From Listeria booriae (GTDB lineage Bacteria; Bacillota; Bacilli; Lactobacillales; Listeriaceae), in assembly GCF_000766865.1 (NCBI RefSeq), contig NZ_JNFA01000007.1:1-33544 (forward strand): 33,544 nt of DNA. The letters are read 5' to 3'. The notes under the pieces are model-generated. The model searched no databases. It had not been told where the DNA came from and worked only from the letters and a program-made list of their open reading frames with translations. Both the position numbers and the translations under genes were made by a program. Positions 1 to 8,627 of the stretch are shown piece after piece; the first letter of the stretch is position 1; the number at the start of each line of letters is the position of its first letter.

Positions 1-101
1 TGCGATTCTTACCTGAAAACATTGCTGTTTTCTTGGTTTTATCTTTGTTTTTTGTTCAGTTTTCAAAGAGCAATCTCTCGGCTACTTGTATCTAGCAGCG
101 A
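1..101 (-). other. 16S rRNA operon leader (partial)
   Basis: Read on the minus strand this is the transcribed leader of an rRNA operon whose 16S gene lies beyond the left edge. It contains a boxA-like antitermination sequence (TGCTCTTTGAAAAC, minus strand, about 59-72) of the type found in Bacillus/Listeria rrn leaders, and it lies directly downstream of a consensus promoter. The presence of a promoter argues that this is the 16S leader rather than the 16S-23S spacer. Confidence 0.75.
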
Positions 102-185
102 CCTTCTTATAGTATCATTAGGGCTAATCTTTGTCAACACTTTTCAACTTATTTTTGAATAAAAGTTTTGATGTTATTTTTTGCT
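102..185 (-). promoter_or_regulatory. rRNA operon promoter with A/T-rich upstream region
   Basis: On the minus strand there is -35 TTGACA (132-137), a 17-bp spacer and -10 TACTAT (109-114). Transcription would start near 102. The sequence upstream of the -35 (138-185) is made of A and T tracts, as expected for an UP element. From 186 to 339 I see no gene, only A/T-rich DNA with a 10-bp direct repeat TGTATATTGG at 272-281 and 330-339. Confidence 0.8.
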
Positions 186-339
186 GAAATGTTGTGTGTT
201 TTTCTTGACTAGCCTTTGCGGTTGGCTGTTTCTGCAAACCTTATATAAGAGGCACGAGTAATAGAATACCATGTATATTGGACAAACGCAATAGTATTTT
301 GCAAATTTATTTATAAATATTTATTTTGTTGTATATTGG

Positions 340-1098
340 CTAGACTGTGTGGATGATTAGACCTTTTTCTGAAAAGCTGTCCTTTAATGAAGTATCTAGT
401 TCATTTCCTGTGATAATGCTTGTGATATCGCTAAAATCGGCATATTTGTATAATGAGATCCTGCCGAACTTTGTGTGGTCTGTTACTAAGAAAACTTCTG
501 TCGCGGAATGAAGCATTTGTACTTTGGCCGGGACTAGGTACTCGTCGTAATGCATTAATCCTTTTTCTAAATCGATGGCTGGGGTGGTGACGAATGCTTT
601 ATGTACATGGAGGTTGCGAAGGGTTTCTTCTGTGATCATTCCATTTAGCATGTATGTTTCTGGATAGATGACACCGCCTGTTACGATTACTTTGATGGAT
701 GTGTTGCGAAGGATTGCTGCTACGTTGATATCGTTTGTGATAACGGTTAGCTTGGTTCGTTTAGTTAGAGATCGGGCAATGTGACCGGTTGTTGTTCCTG
801 AATCTAGGATGATTGTATCGCCATCTTTAATTAGTGATGAGGCGTATTCTGCGATTCGTTGTTTTTCTTCGTATTGAACTTCTTCGCGTTTTTGGAAATC
901 TGGTTCGGAAATGATTTTTTCTTCTATCATGACGCCGCCGTGGGTGCGCTTTAGTTTCTTTTCGTTTTCTAGAGTTGTGAGATCGCGGCGAATGGTGACT
1001 TCGTGGACGTTGAAATGTCGGGATAATTCTGCGACGCTTGCTATTTTTTTGTTTTTGACGTAGTTGAGTATGGCTTGTTTGCGTTCTATGGAAAGTAT
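340..1098 (-). CDS. DeoR-family sugar-responsive transcriptional regulator, apparent ATA start
   Basis: This is a DeoR/GlpR-type repressor of about 252 residues. The N-terminal helix-turn-helix (about residues 5-57) reads ERKQAILNYV, then VAELSRHFNV and VTIRRDL, ending in the typical RTHGGV. The C-terminal sugar-phosphate sensing domain contains DSGTTT and VITND. The first ATG is at 930, which would cut off the whole DNA-binding domain. Upstream the frame stays open to a TAG near 1118 without ATG, GTG or TTG. A strong AAAGGAGG site lies 8 nt before an ATA codon at 1096-1098, exactly where the family start (M-L-x-x-E-R) is expected, so I place the start there. The gene lies downstream of pgi behind a terminator. 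Its ligand is unknown, perhaps a sugar phosphate. An ATG-to-ATA mutation or a sequencing error is the alternative. Confidence 0.85.
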   Translation of the reverse strand: MLSIERKQAILNYVKNKKIASVAELSRHFNVHEVTIRRDLTTLENEKKLKRTHGGVMIEEKIISEPDFQKREEVQYEEKQRIAEYASSLIKDGDTIILDSGTTTGHIARSLTKRTKLTVITNDINVAAILRNTSIKVIVTGGVIYPETYMLNGMITEETLRNLHVHKAFVTTPAIDLEKGLMHYDEYLVPAKVQMLHSATEVFLVTDHTKFGRISLYKYADFSDITSIITGNELDTSLKDSFSEKGLIIHTV

Positions 1099-1120
1099 CG
1101 GGACCGCCTCCTTTGTCTAT

Positions 1121-1163
1121 TAAAAAGCTGCGTGGTACTCCTTAGTAAAGAAGTATCACGCAG
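1121..1163 (-). terminator. Rho-independent terminator after pgi
   Basis: There is a 12-bp stem (1128-1139 with 1152-1163, including G-U pairs) followed on the minus strand by a T-run (1122-1126). It separates pgi from the DeoR gene. Confidence 0.8.
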
Positions 1164-1170
1164 ACTGGTA

Positions 1171-2520
1171 TTATTTCAAGCGTTTTTCTAGTTCTGCTTT
1201 TTTGTCTTCGTAGCCTGGTTTGCCCAGAAGGGCGAACATGTTGGCTTTGTATGCTTCTACGCCTGGTTGGTCGAATGGGTTTACGCCGTTTAGGTAGCCG
1301 CTTACGCCTACTGCGATTTCAAAGAAGTACACGAGGTAGCCGAATGTGTAGGCATCTAATGTAGGAACTTCTACTACAAAATTCGGAACGTCGCCATCTG
1401 TATGTGCTAGAAGTGTTCCTTGGAAGGCTTTGTCGTTCACGTAGTCTACTGTTTCTCCTGCAAGGTAGTTCAAGCCGTCTAAATCGTTATCTTCTTTATT
1501 GATTGTGATCTCGTGACGAGCTTTAGCAACTTTGACAACTGTTTCAAAAATGTTGCGGCGTCCTTCTTGGATATATTGACCTAATGAGTGAAGGTCTGTT
1601 GAAAAATTGGCGCTGGATGGGTAGATGCCTTTTTGGTCTTTTCCTTCGCTTTCGCCGAATAGTTGTTTCCACCACTCGTTGAAATATTGTAATCCTGGTT
1701 CGTAGTTGATTAGTAATTCGGTTACTTTTCCTTTGCGGTATAAAACATTGCGGGCTGCTGCGTATTGGTAAGCGATGTTTTTGCTTAGTTCTGGGCTACT
1801 GAAATCAGCGCGGGCTGCGTCAGCACCTTTCATCATCGCGTCAATGTCTACTCCGCTTGCTGCGATTGGTAATAAACCTACAGCTGTAAGCACAGAGAAA
1901 CGTCCGCCAACATCATCGGGAACGACAAATGTTTCGTAGCCTTCTGCGTCTGAAAGTTCTTTTAATGCACCTTTAGATTTATCAGTTGTTGCGTAAATAC
2001 GTGATTTTGCTTCTTCTTTACCGTATTTCTTCTCTAGCAAGTCTTTGAATACACGGAAAGCAATCGCTGGTTCCGTTGTTGTTCCTGATTTTGAAATAAC
2101 GTTGACAGAGAAGTCTTTGCCATCGATTACGTCAATTAAATCATGTAGATAGCTTGAACTGATACTGTTCCCTGCAAAAAATACTTGCGGAGCTTGGCGT
2201 TTTTCTTTATCAAGTACGTTATAGAAAGCATGATTTAGTGTTTCAATCGCTGCACGAGCGCCTAAATACGAACCGCCGATACCGATTACGATTAATACTT
2301 CTGAATCTGCTTTAATTTTTGCTGCTGCTTTTTGAATGCGAGCGAATTCTTCTTTGTCGTAGTCACGTGGTAGGTTAATCCATCCCAAGTAGTCGCTACC
2401 CGCGCCAGTGCCATTATGTAATGCTTCGTGTGCTGCAGTGACAGCTGGTTGTAAATAGTCGATTTCATGTTGCTCGAAAAATTTCAATGCGTTTGAATAA
2501 TCAAATTGAATGTGTGTCAT
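1171..2520 (-). CDS. pgi: Glucose-6-phosphate isomerase
   Basis: This cytosolic glycolytic enzyme interconverts glucose 6-phosphate and fructose 6-phosphate. At 449 residues it is the usual length for the Firmicutes form. Two SIS sugar-isomerase halves are visible: [14 protein letters not shown] near residue 80, then [10 protein letters not shown], and later GKDQKGIYP and the C-terminal PGI signature region [12 protein letters not shown]. The start has a good GGAGGG site upstream (2523-2530). A terminator follows at 1121-1163, so it is probably transcribed alone or with the Nudix-like gene 80 bp upstream. Nothing looks damaged. Identity is secure by motif and length. Confidence 0.97.
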   Translation of the reverse strand: MTHIQFDYSNALKFFEQHEIDYLQPAVTAAHEALHNGTGAGSDYLGWINLPRDYDKEEFARIQKAAAKIKADSEVLIVIGIGGSYLGARAAIETLNHAFYNVLDKEKRQAPQVFFAGNSISSSYLHDLIDVIDGKDFSVNVISKSGTTTEPAIAFRVFKDLLEKKYGKEEAKSRIYATTDKSKGALKELSDAEGYETFVVPDDVGGRFSVLTAVGLLPIAASGVDIDAMMKGADAARADFSSPELSKNIAYQYAAARNVLYRKGKVTELLINYEPGLQYFNEWWKQLFGESEGKDQKGIYPSSANFSTDLHSLGQYIQEGRRNIFETVVKVAKARHEITINKEDNDLDGLNYLAGETVDYVNDKAFQGTLLAHTDGDVPNFVVEVPTLDAYTFGYLVYFFEIAVGVSGYLNGVNPFDQPGVEAYKANMFALLGKPGYEDKKAELEKRLK

Positions 2521-2600
2521 CGTTTTCCCTCCAATAATTTAGTGCATATTTACAGTTCTTACTTTATATCAACTAACCCCATTTAGCAAGAAATAGGACG

Positions 2601-3014
2601 TTAATTTTCTTGAGGTAAAATATAGGGAACGCCATCTTCTAAAACGAGTTTATTCAGCGCCACGTCTTGTTCTAGTAGTAAATCATCGGCTTGTGGAATC
2701 GAGGTCCATCTTGCATGAAAAACGCTGTCGTCTTTTTCTAAAGTTAAAAAATCTCCGGTAGCTGTTGCGCGGTATACAAATTGACAGACATGCTCCCATG
2801 CTGTTCTGCGTTCTTTTACATATAGTAAGCTATCGATGTGACAATCAATTCCTGTTTGTTGTTTCACTTTGGCAATCAGTGCTTGTTCTAACGTTTGATC
2901 AGTCTCTACTCTACCGCCTGGAAATGCCCATTTTAAATCACGATTTTTTACAAGTAGAATGTCATCTTTCTTCTCGTTATAAATAAATCCTTTAACCATC
3001 AGTACCCTTTTCAT
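2601..3014 (-). CDS. Nudix-fold protein with degenerate Nudix box
   Basis: The protein has 137 residues if it starts at the ATG at 3012-3014. A TTG two codons earlier is too close (1 nt) to the GGGAGG site, which is 7 nt from this ATG. The fold is recognisable from the surrounding FPGGRVET and ALIAKVKQQTGI. Against the Nudix consensus Gx5Ex7REUxEExGU, all four glutamates are replaced (Q40, K49, Q52, Q53) and the arginine is A48. The residues that bind the catalytic metal are therefore missing, and nucleoside-diphosphate hydrolysis is unlikely. It may be a binding or regulatory Nudix-fold protein. It sits between the S1-domain gene and pgi in the same direction. Confidence 0.85.
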   Translation of the reverse strand: MKRVLMVKGFIYNEKKDDILLVKNRDLKWAFPGGRVETDQTLEQALIAKVKQQTGIDCHIDSLLYVKERRTAWEHVCQFVYRATATGDFLTLEKDDSVFHARWTSIPQADDLLLEQDVALNKLVLEDGVPYILPQEN

Positions 3015-3119
3015 TGACAAGCCTCCCTTAGAACTTATATTTAAAATTATCTAAAAATTCAAACGCGCGTATTTGTCATTAACTATGTTATCTAAAATGT
3101 TTGTTAATTAAAAGCATAA

Positions 3120-3165
3120 AACCTTATTTTAGGAAACTTCAATGTTCGGGAAGTCTCCTAGGTTC
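3120..3165 (-). terminator. Possible terminator after the S1-domain gene
   Basis: On the minus strand, AGGAGACTTC pairs with GAAGTTTCCT across a short loop, with a weaker outer AACCT/AGGTT stem. The T-run is poor, so termination is only suggested. Confidence 0.4.
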
Positions 3166-3168
3166 GGT

Positions 3169-3525
3169 TTATTTGTCGGCTTTGTCTACCCATTCTTGTA
3201 ATTTGTCGCGTAGTGTATTGAAGCCTTCGTCTGGTGTGGATGATGTTTGTGTTTTTCTTGGTTCTTGTTTTGTTCTTGCAGGTGCTTCTTCTGTGGCGCG
3301 AATGGATAAGCTGATTTTATTGTTTTCATTATTGATTTCTAGAATTTTGACTTTTACTTCTTGTCCTACTTCTAGAAAATCGTGTACATCTTTTACGAAA
3401 CCATGATGAATTTCAGAAATGTGTACTAATCCTTGCGTTTTGTCGTCAAGCGCGACGAAGGCACCATATCCTTGAATACCTGCCACCTTGCCTGTAATAA
3501 TGTCGCCCACTTTAAATTCACTCAT
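3169..3525 (-). CDS. S1-domain RNA-binding protein (general stress protein 13 / YugI-like)
   Basis: This 118-residue protein carries one S1 OB-fold domain at the N terminus (about residues 4-75): VGDIITGKV, YGAFVALD, GLVHISEI and KVKILEIN, ending in KISLSIR. The tail (about 76-118) is charged and low in complexity. Small single-S1 proteins of this type bind RNA and, in B. subtilis, associate with ribosomes. The promoter TTGTGT-N17-TATAAT at 3563-3591 lies upstream, and the gene is divergent from the aminotransferase. The family is certain and the precise role is not. Confidence 0.9.
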   Translation of the reverse strand: MSEFKVGDIITGKVAGIQGYGAFVALDDKTQGLVHISEIHHGFVKDVHDFLEVGQEVKVKILEINNENNKISLSIRATEEAPARTKQEPRKTQTSSTPDEGFNTLRDKLQEWVDKADK

Positions 3526-3562
3526 TACATAACACCTACTTTCTCACTTTCAATAATAACAA

Positions 3563-3591
3563 ATTATATCACTACGACTTTGAATACACAA
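3563..3591 (-). promoter_or_regulatory. Sigma-A promoter of the S1-domain gene
   Basis: On the minus strand there is -35 TTGTGT (3586-3591), a 17-bp spacer and -10 TATAAT (3563-3568). It lies 38 bp upstream of the start codon. Confidence 0.7.
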
Positions 3592-3632
3592 TTATTAGAT
3601 TTTAAATTGTGCATAATTTCATTCTAATATTA

Positions 3633-3641
3633 TGTTACAAT
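3633..3641 (+). promoter_or_regulatory. Extended -10 promoter of the aminotransferase gene
   Basis: TG-T-TACAAT forms an extended -10 element about 36 bp before the ATG. There is no good -35, which is typical for extended -10 promoters. Confidence 0.55.
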
Positions 3642-3676
3642 GGGACTGAAATATGATTTTAGGGGAGGATTAGAAG

Positions 3677-4840
3677 ATGAGTCATTTTGATGAAGTCATC
3701 CCAAGAATTGGAACAAATAGTGAGAAGTGGGATGATGTAAAACATTTATTTGGAACTGAGAATATTATTCCGATGTGGGTTGCCGATATGGATTTCAGGC
3801 CGCCGCATACTGTCCACGAAGCTTTTCAGAAGTTGCTAGACCATGGTATTTTTGGCTATTCGATGACGATGGAAGCGTTAAAACCAAGTATTATCAAATG
3901 GTTAGATGAGCGTCACCAATATAAAGTCGATGCTTCTTCGATTTTCTTGAACGCCGCGGTTGTTCCTTCGATTTCGATGATTATCCGTTCCTTGACGGAA
4001 AAAGGCGATCAGGTTTTGATGCATTCGCCGGTGTATCATCCGTTCTTTCTTGTGACAGCGCAAACAGAGCGTGTGGTCACGATATCGCCGCTTATTTATG
4101 AAGATGCGACTTACCGCATTGATTGGGAAGATTTTGAGGCAAAAGTACAAGAAGTGAAACTGTTTATTCTTTGTAATCCGCATAATCCTGGTTCTCGTAG
4201 TTGGAAACCAGACGAACTTGCAAAAATGGCAGAGATTTGCGCGCGTTGTGGTGTGCCGATTATTTCAGATGAGATTCATTCGGATTTGACGATGCCTGGG
4301 TTTAAACATACGCCACTTGCTGTTGCTGCGCCTGATTATAAGGATCAAATCGTGACATTGATGGCTCCTACGAAAACATTTAATTTGGCGGGGATTAAAG
4401 CTTCTTATTTTATTACGACGAATCCAGTTTTCCAAGAGAAGTTTGAATATGAAGCGAAGTATACATCTCGACCTGAGCTCAATACGTTTGGCGCGGTTGG
4501 TATGGAAGCAGCGTACCGTGGCGGCGCAGAATGGGTGGATGAGTTACGCGATTATATTTGGTCGAATTATGAATATACAAAAGCTGAAATCGAGAAACAT
4601 TGCCCAGCGGTTGTTGTAACGAAGCAAGAAGCGACGTACTTAATGTGGTTGGATTGCCGTAACTTAGAAGCCGATGAAAAAACGATTTATCAAAACTTAA
4701 TTGATGCTGGTGTCGGCGTACAAATGGGTTCTGGTTTTGGTGTTGCGGGTACTGGTTTTGTCCGGTTGAACATTGCTTGTCCGAAAGAAACGTTGCAAAA
4801 AGGTGTGGCTTGTCTGATTGACGGCTTACAAAGAAGCTGA
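3677..4840 (+). CDS. PLP-dependent aminotransferase / cystathionine beta-lyase (MalY/PatB family)
   Basis: This is a 387-residue fold-type I PLP enzyme of the PatB/MalY group, which cleaves C-S bonds in cystathionine or related cysteine conjugates. The family hallmarks are WVADMDF near residue 35, CNPHNP, SDEIHSDL, and the PLP-binding lysine in PTKTFNLAG (K233). The usual NPHNPxGR motif reads NPHNPGSR, a small deviation. The ribosome site AGGGGAGGA is well placed. The gene is divergent from the S1-domain gene and 74 bp ahead of the ABC permease gene, which has its own promoter. Whether the enzyme acts mainly in methionine biosynthesis or cysteine breakdown cannot be read from sequence. Confidence 0.9.
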   Translation: MSHFDEVIPRIGTNSEKWDDVKHLFGTENIIPMWVADMDFRPPHTVHEAFQKLLDHGIFGYSMTMEALKPSIIKWLDERHQYKVDASSIFLNAAVVPSISMIIRSLTEKGDQVLMHSPVYHPFFLVTAQTERVVTISPLIYEDATYRIDWEDFEAKVQEVKLFILCNPHNPGSRSWKPDELAKMAEICARCGVPIISDEIHSDLTMPGFKHTPLAVAAPDYKDQIVTLMAPTKTFNLAGIKASYFITTNPVFQEKFEYEAKYTSRPELNTFGAVGMEAAYRGGAEWVDELRDYIWSNYEYTKAEIEKHCPAVVVTKQEATYLMWLDCRNLEADEKTIYQNLIDAGVGVQMGSGFGVAGTGFVRLNIACPKETLQKGVACLIDGLQRS

Positions 4841-4865
4841 GTTGGTCGGTTTTTTGTGAAGTTTT

Positions 4866-4874
4866 TGCTATACT
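4866..4874 (+). promoter_or_regulatory. Extended -10 promoter of the ABC permease/ATPase pair
   Basis: TG-C-TATACT lies about 40 bp before the permease start. The -35 region is weak. Confidence 0.55.
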
Positions 4875-4914
4875 TAATGTTGGAATGTAAAAAAGGTTAG
4901 GAGTTGGAGATGAT

Positions 4915-6015
4915 ATGTTTTTAGGGCTTCGTGAATTGCTTTATTCGAAGTTGCGCTATATTTTAGTGACTGGCATTATGATTTTGATCGTGCTGTTGTC
5001 GTTATTTTTATCTGGGCTTGCGAATGGTTTAGCGTATGATAATGCTTCGTCGGTTGCTAATAATGATGTGCCTTATTATGCGCTGGCAAAAGATGCACAA
5101 GGCAAAGTGGAGCGTTCGTTATTTCCTGAGTCGGATTTAGCGGCGATCAAGGAAGATAAGAACGTGAAAGATGCTGCAGTGCTTGGTCAATCGATGCAAA
5201 CATTGAAACGTGCAGATGATGGCAAGAAATTCAGTATGGCGATTTTCGCGATTACACCGGGTAGCTTCTTGGAGCCAAAAGTAACGACTGGTTCGCAGAT
5301 GAGCTTAACAAATCAAGATGGCGTTATTCTAGATGCCTCATTAAAAGGTGATTTCAAGGTCGGCGATGTGCTGGAGGACGACATTTTAAATAAGCAGATG
5401 ACCGTTATTGGTTTTGCGAAAGATCAGAAGTATAGCCATGCCCCTGTTGTTTATATGAATATGGCCGTTTGGCAAGCAATTAATCCGATGCTATATCATC
5501 AAAAGATTCCACAAACAAGTACGGTTGCGATTCTAGCAAATAATCCGGACAATACGGTAAAACTGAGTAATAAAGATTTGACGGTGATTTCGCATAAAGA
5601 TTTCCTCGGTCAAATTCCTGGTTATTCGGCAGAACAAATGACACTTAATATGATGATTTTCTTCTTGATTGTCATTGGCGGTTTTATTTTGACGGCTTTC
5701 TTCTATGTTATGACGCTCCAAAAAACAGGACAGTTCGGTGTCTTGAAAGCACTTGGAACGAAGACAAGTTATTTAGTAGCAAGCGTTGTGTCACAAGTTG
5801 TCTTGATTTCTGTTATCAGTATCGGGATAAGTATTGCTGCGACGGCTGGGCTTTCGACAATTATGCCTGATGCGATGCCATTCCGCTTAACAGGTATGAC
5901 GATGGCGCTTTACAGTGTGCTATTTTTCGCTGTGGCTGTTATAGGTTCCCTACTATCGCTTATCAAAATTGCTAAAGTAGACGCGCTGGACGCGATTCGA
6001 GGAGGCGATCAATAA
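4915..6015 (+). CDS. ABC transporter permease, FtsX/MacB-like
   Basis: The 366-residue protein has the FtsX/MacB layout: one N-terminal membrane helix (about residues 15-37), a long extracytoplasmic domain (about 40-240), then three helices near the C terminus (about 243-265, 285-310 and 328-352). The ends carry the usual family features, such as LKALGTKTSYL and ALDAIRGG. Its stop overlaps the start of the ATPase by one base (TAATG), so the two are translationally coupled and form one transporter. Relatives export peptides or lipids, or respond to antimicrobial peptides. The substrate here is unknown. No two-component system is adjacent. Confidence 0.88.
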   Translation: MFLGLRELLYSKLRYILVTGIMILIVLLSLFLSGLANGLAYDNASSVANNDVPYYALAKDAQGKVERSLFPESDLAAIKEDKNVKDAAVLGQSMQTLKRADDGKKFSMAIFAITPGSFLEPKVTTGSQMSLTNQDGVILDASLKGDFKVGDVLEDDILNKQMTVIGFAKDQKYSHAPVVYMNMAVWQAINPMLYHQKIPQTSTVAILANNPDNTVKLSNKDLTVISHKDFLGQIPGYSAEQMTLNMMIFFLIVIGGFILTAFFYVMTLQKTGQFGVLKALGTKTSYLVASVVSQVVLISVISIGISIAATAGLSTIMPDAMPFRLTGMTMALYSVLFFAVAVIGSLLSLIKIAKVDALDAIRGGDQ

Positions 6016-6695
6016 TGACAGCTCTTTTAAAATTTGAAAATGTAACGAAAAACTATCCATCTGGTCCAACAACGATTCATGCTTTGCGTGAAACGAGCTT
6101 CGAAGCAAACGCTGGAGAATTGATAGCCATCGTCGGTCCTTCCGGTTCTGGTAAAAGTACTTTCTTATCGCTGGCCGGAGCACTTTTGACACCAACATCA
6201 GGTAACATCTCCATCAACGGCAAAATCATTAGCGACCTATCAAAAAAGGAACAGACAGAGTTACGCTTATCCGAAGTCGGCTTCATTTTCCAAGCGGCTC
6301 ATCTTGTTCCATATTTAAAAGTACAACAACAACTAGAATTCATCGGCAAATTAGCAGGACAAGAAAAACAAGCACTAGCCAAGAAAAGTGAAACGTTGCT
6401 AACGCAATTAGGGCTTGGCGACCGGTTGCAATTTTATCCAAAAGATTTGTCTGGTGGGGAAAAACAACGGGTAGCCATTGCGCGGTCGCTGATTAATGAG
6501 CCTGCGATTATTTTGGCGGACGAACCGACCGCAAGCCTTGACTCCACGCGTGGTCGTGAAGTTGTAGAATTGCTTCGTGCGGAGATTGAAAACCAAGAAC
6601 GCGCCGTGATTATGGTAACGCATGATGAGCGAATGCTTGATTTGTGCCATCACGTGTACCGCATGCTTGACGGTGTTTTGACGAAAGATAAATAA
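6015..6695 (+). CDS. ABC transporter ATP-binding protein (MacB/LolD-like)
   Basis: This is a 226-residue ATPase that powers the preceding permease. All motifs are intact: Walker A GPSGSGKST (about residues 40-48), signature LSGGEKQRVAIAR, Walker B IILADEPTASLD and the switch histidine in VTHDE. Length and motif spacing are those of the MacB/LolD/YknY class. The start overlaps the stop of the permease. A strong hairpin terminator follows within 10 bp, so the operon has two genes. Confidence 0.93.
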   Translation: MTALLKFENVTKNYPSGPTTIHALRETSFEANAGELIAIVGPSGSGKSTFLSLAGALLTPTSGNISINGKIISDLSKKEQTELRLSEVGFIFQAAHLVPYLKVQQQLEFIGKLAGQEKQALAKKSETLLTQLGLGDRLQFYPKDLSGGEKQRVAIARSLINEPAIILADEPTASLDSTRGREVVELLRAEIENQERAVIMVTHDERMLDLCHHVYRMLDGVLTKDK

Positions 6696-6698
6696 ACG

Positions 6699-6746
6699 AA
6701 ATCGGAGGCTGGTATCTACGAATGAGATACTCGCCTCCGATTTTTT
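6699..6746. terminator. Bidirectional terminator between ABC ATPase and SRPBCC genes
   Basis: AATCGGAGGC pairs with GCCTCCGATT around a second inner stem (GGTATCT/AGATACT). T-runs follow on the plus strand (6741-6746), and an A/T-rich run follows on the minus strand. It serves two convergent genes. Confidence 0.85.
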
Positions 6747-7203
6747 AATGGCTATCTTTTAGCGCCTCTGTTTCTACACGCTTCATGAAATCTGCAACGA
6801 CTTTATCATTGTTCTTAGAACTGCTAAGCTTCATTAATATTTTTCCTAGAAAATTAATACCTTGATTGGAGCCGCTATAAATAAATCGCGTCGACTTCTC
6901 GTCGATTTTTTCTAATGTAAAGGAGGTCTCGATTTTGAATGCTTTGGCAAGTACGAAACCGCTCGTGTTATGTTTTCGTTCTGGCGTATCTTCGTGCGCC
7001 AAATCCTCGACTATGTATGTCTCCACACGCTTTCCTTCTTGGTATTTCTGGCGGTATCGCGAACCCACGATGCCTTCTTTCATCTCAATAACTTCATTTT
7101 CAATAATTTGAGGCATGATTCGCTGAATATTTTCCAGTTGAAACAAGTTCCAAATCACCTCAATATTCGCCTCAATCACCATTTCTTCATTCCAAGTCAT
7201 CAT
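6745..7203 (-). CDS. SRPBCC (START/Bet v1-like) family protein
   Basis: This 152-residue protein is of the polyketide cyclase/SRPBCC superfamily, a hydrophobic-ligand-binding fold. It begins with the typical MTWNEEMVIEANIEVIWNLF segment and contains repeated beta strands (GSRYRQKYQEG, TRFIYSG) before a C-terminal helix with FMKRVETEAL. The ligand and role are unknown. The start has a GGGGGAG site. An ATG one codon downstream is an equal alternative. The gene is convergent with the ABC operon and shares its terminator. Confidence 0.75.
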   Translation of the reverse strand: MMTWNEEMVIEANIEVIWNLFQLENIQRIMPQIIENEVIEMKEGIVGSRYRQKYQEGKRVETYIVEDLAHEDTPERKHNTSGFVLAKAFKIETSFTLEKIDEKSTRFIYSGSNQGINFLGKILMKLSSSKNNDKVVADFMKRVETEALKDSH

Positions 7204-7344
7204 TTTTGCTCCCCCTTTTTAAATTCTCCTCTAGCATTGACTACTTCATTCCATTATAAACCATATAACATGTCGCGGTGTCAATGCTTTTATTTAAATA
7301 TGCGTTATTTGCAGAATCTTCACCACTCGCAGGCTAAAATAGGT

Positions 7345-7350
7345 TATACT
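7345..7350 (+). promoter_or_regulatory. Probable -10 of the nfeD-floA operon
   Basis: TATACT lies 40 bp before the first start codon. I see no convincing -35 at the right distance, so this is tentative. Confidence 0.4.
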
Positions 7351-7389
7351 ATAAGTAAGCAATCTATATCGTAAGGATGGTGAGGCAGA

Positions 7390-7695
7390 ATGGCACGCGA
7401 ATACACAGAGGACGATCTTGTATACGGCGAATCCTGGGGACTTGTGCATCGTGGTTTTTTAGCGGATAGCGAAATCGAACGAATGAAAGCGCTACGAGAC
7501 AAAGTGATGGGCAAGCACGGTAAAGCTGGAACAACACTGAAACCGATTGGTAGAGTTATTATCGACGGTGAATGGTATGACGCCAGACTCAAGGATGGTT
7601 ATTTAGATATAGGAACTCCTATCGTCGTTGTTGGTATTGATATTGGCTATGTTTTAGTAAATGAAGACCTAAAAAGAGAGGAAGATAATTCATGA
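7390..7695 (+). CDS. Short NfeD-like OB-fold protein lacking membrane helices
   Basis: The 101-residue protein has a C-terminal half (about residues 50-95) that matches the NfeD OB domain: [34 protein letters not shown]. NfeD proteins act with flotillins and normally carry membrane segments. This one has none, and its N-terminal half (about 1-45) is polar and unfamiliar. Its stop overlaps the floA start (ATGA), so the two are coupled. The partner role with FloA is inferred from this arrangement, which parallels the nfeD-floA pairing in Bacillus. Confidence 0.8.
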   Translation: MAREYTEDDLVYGESWGLVHRGFLADSEIERMKALRDKVMGKHGKAGTTLKPIGRVIIDGEWYDARLKDGYLDIGTPIVVVGIDIGYVLVNEDLKREEDNS

Positions 7696-8627
7696 TTGGA
7701 CCTATTATTATTGCTGTTTTAATTGTTATTGTTTTGATTATATTTTTCACACTTGTACCTGTGGGGCTTTGGATTAGTGCTATTTCTGCGCAAGTTCGTG
7801 TTGGCCTGGGTACATTAATTGGTATGCGTTTGCGCCGGGTAACTCCTTCGCGCGTTGTTAAGCCATTAATTAAAGCTGTAAAAGCTGGACTTGAACTAGA
7901 AGTAAACCAATTGGAAAGCCATTACTTAGCAGGCGGGGACGTTGATAAAACGGTGGATGCTTTGATTGCCGCGCACCGTGCCAATATCGAGCTTGATTTC
8001 AGCCGTGCCGCTGCGATTGACCTTGCAGGACGTGACGTTTTAGAAGCTGTTCAAACTTCCGTTACACCAAAAGTTATTCGTACACCTGAATTTACCGGTG
8101 TTGCGCAAAACGGTGTTGAAGTAAAAGTTATCACGCAAATTACCGTACAATCAAATATTGACCGCATCGTCGGTGGTGCTGGTGAAGATACCGTTATTGC
8201 CCGTGTCGGTGAAGCCGTCGTTTCTACAGTCGGTGAAACGCGCGAACATACAGACGTTCTTGAAAACCCAAACAGCATTTCGAAAAAAGTACAAGAACAA
8301 GGTCTTGGCGATGGCACAGCCTACACGATTCTATCTATTGATATTGCAGAAATGCGTATCGGTGACAACATCAAAGCCAAACTAGACATCGAAAAAGCCA
8401 ATGCCGACATGGAAGTAGCCCAAGCCGCTGCATCCAAACGTAAAGCCGAAGCCATTGCCTTAGAACAAGAAAACCGCGCTGTCGTAGTAGCAGCCGAAGC
8501 TGAAGTTCCAAGAGCCCTTGCCAAAGCACTAGAAAGCGGCAAACTTGGCGCGATGGATTATTACAGAATGGATAATGTGCAGGCGGATACGACGATGCGA
8601 GAAGCCATTGCTAAGGAAGATAAATAA
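7692..8627 (+). CDS. floA: Flotillin-like protein FloA
   Basis: FloA is a membrane scaffold of bacterial functional membrane microdomains. The 311-residue protein has an N-terminal membrane hairpin or helix (about residues 3-25). It then has the conserved FloA core ([44 protein letters not shown]) and an alanine/glutamate-rich coiled-coil region (about 235-280, e.g. [20 protein letters not shown]). The C terminus ends in [11 protein letters not shown], about 20 residues shorter than B. subtilis FloA as I remember it. That last stretch is the piece duplicated three times in the tandem repeats directly downstream. It follows the NfeD gene with a 4-nt overlap. Confidence 0.93.
   Translation: MIGPIIIAVLIVIVLIIFFTLVPVGLWISAISAQVRVGLGTLIGMRLRRVTPSRVVKPLIKAVKAGLELEVNQLESHYLAGGDVDKTVDALIAAHRANIELDFSRAAAIDLAGRDVLEAVQTSVTPKVIRTPEFTGVAQNGVEVKVITQITVQSNIDRIVGGAGEDTVIARVGEAVVSTVGETREHTDVLENPNSISKKVQEQGLGDGTAYTILSIDIAEMRIGDNIKAKLDIEKANADMEVAQAAASKRKAEAIALEQENRAVVVAAEAEVPRALAKALESGKLGAMDYYRMDNVQADTTMREAIAKEDK

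Noticed and set aside
272-339. Ten-base direct repeat TGTATATTGG flanking A/T-rich DNA, as a possible mobile-element target duplication
   Set aside because: Only 48 bp of A/T-rich DNA lie between the copies, with no terminal inverted repeats or coding content. Chance is likely in such sequence.
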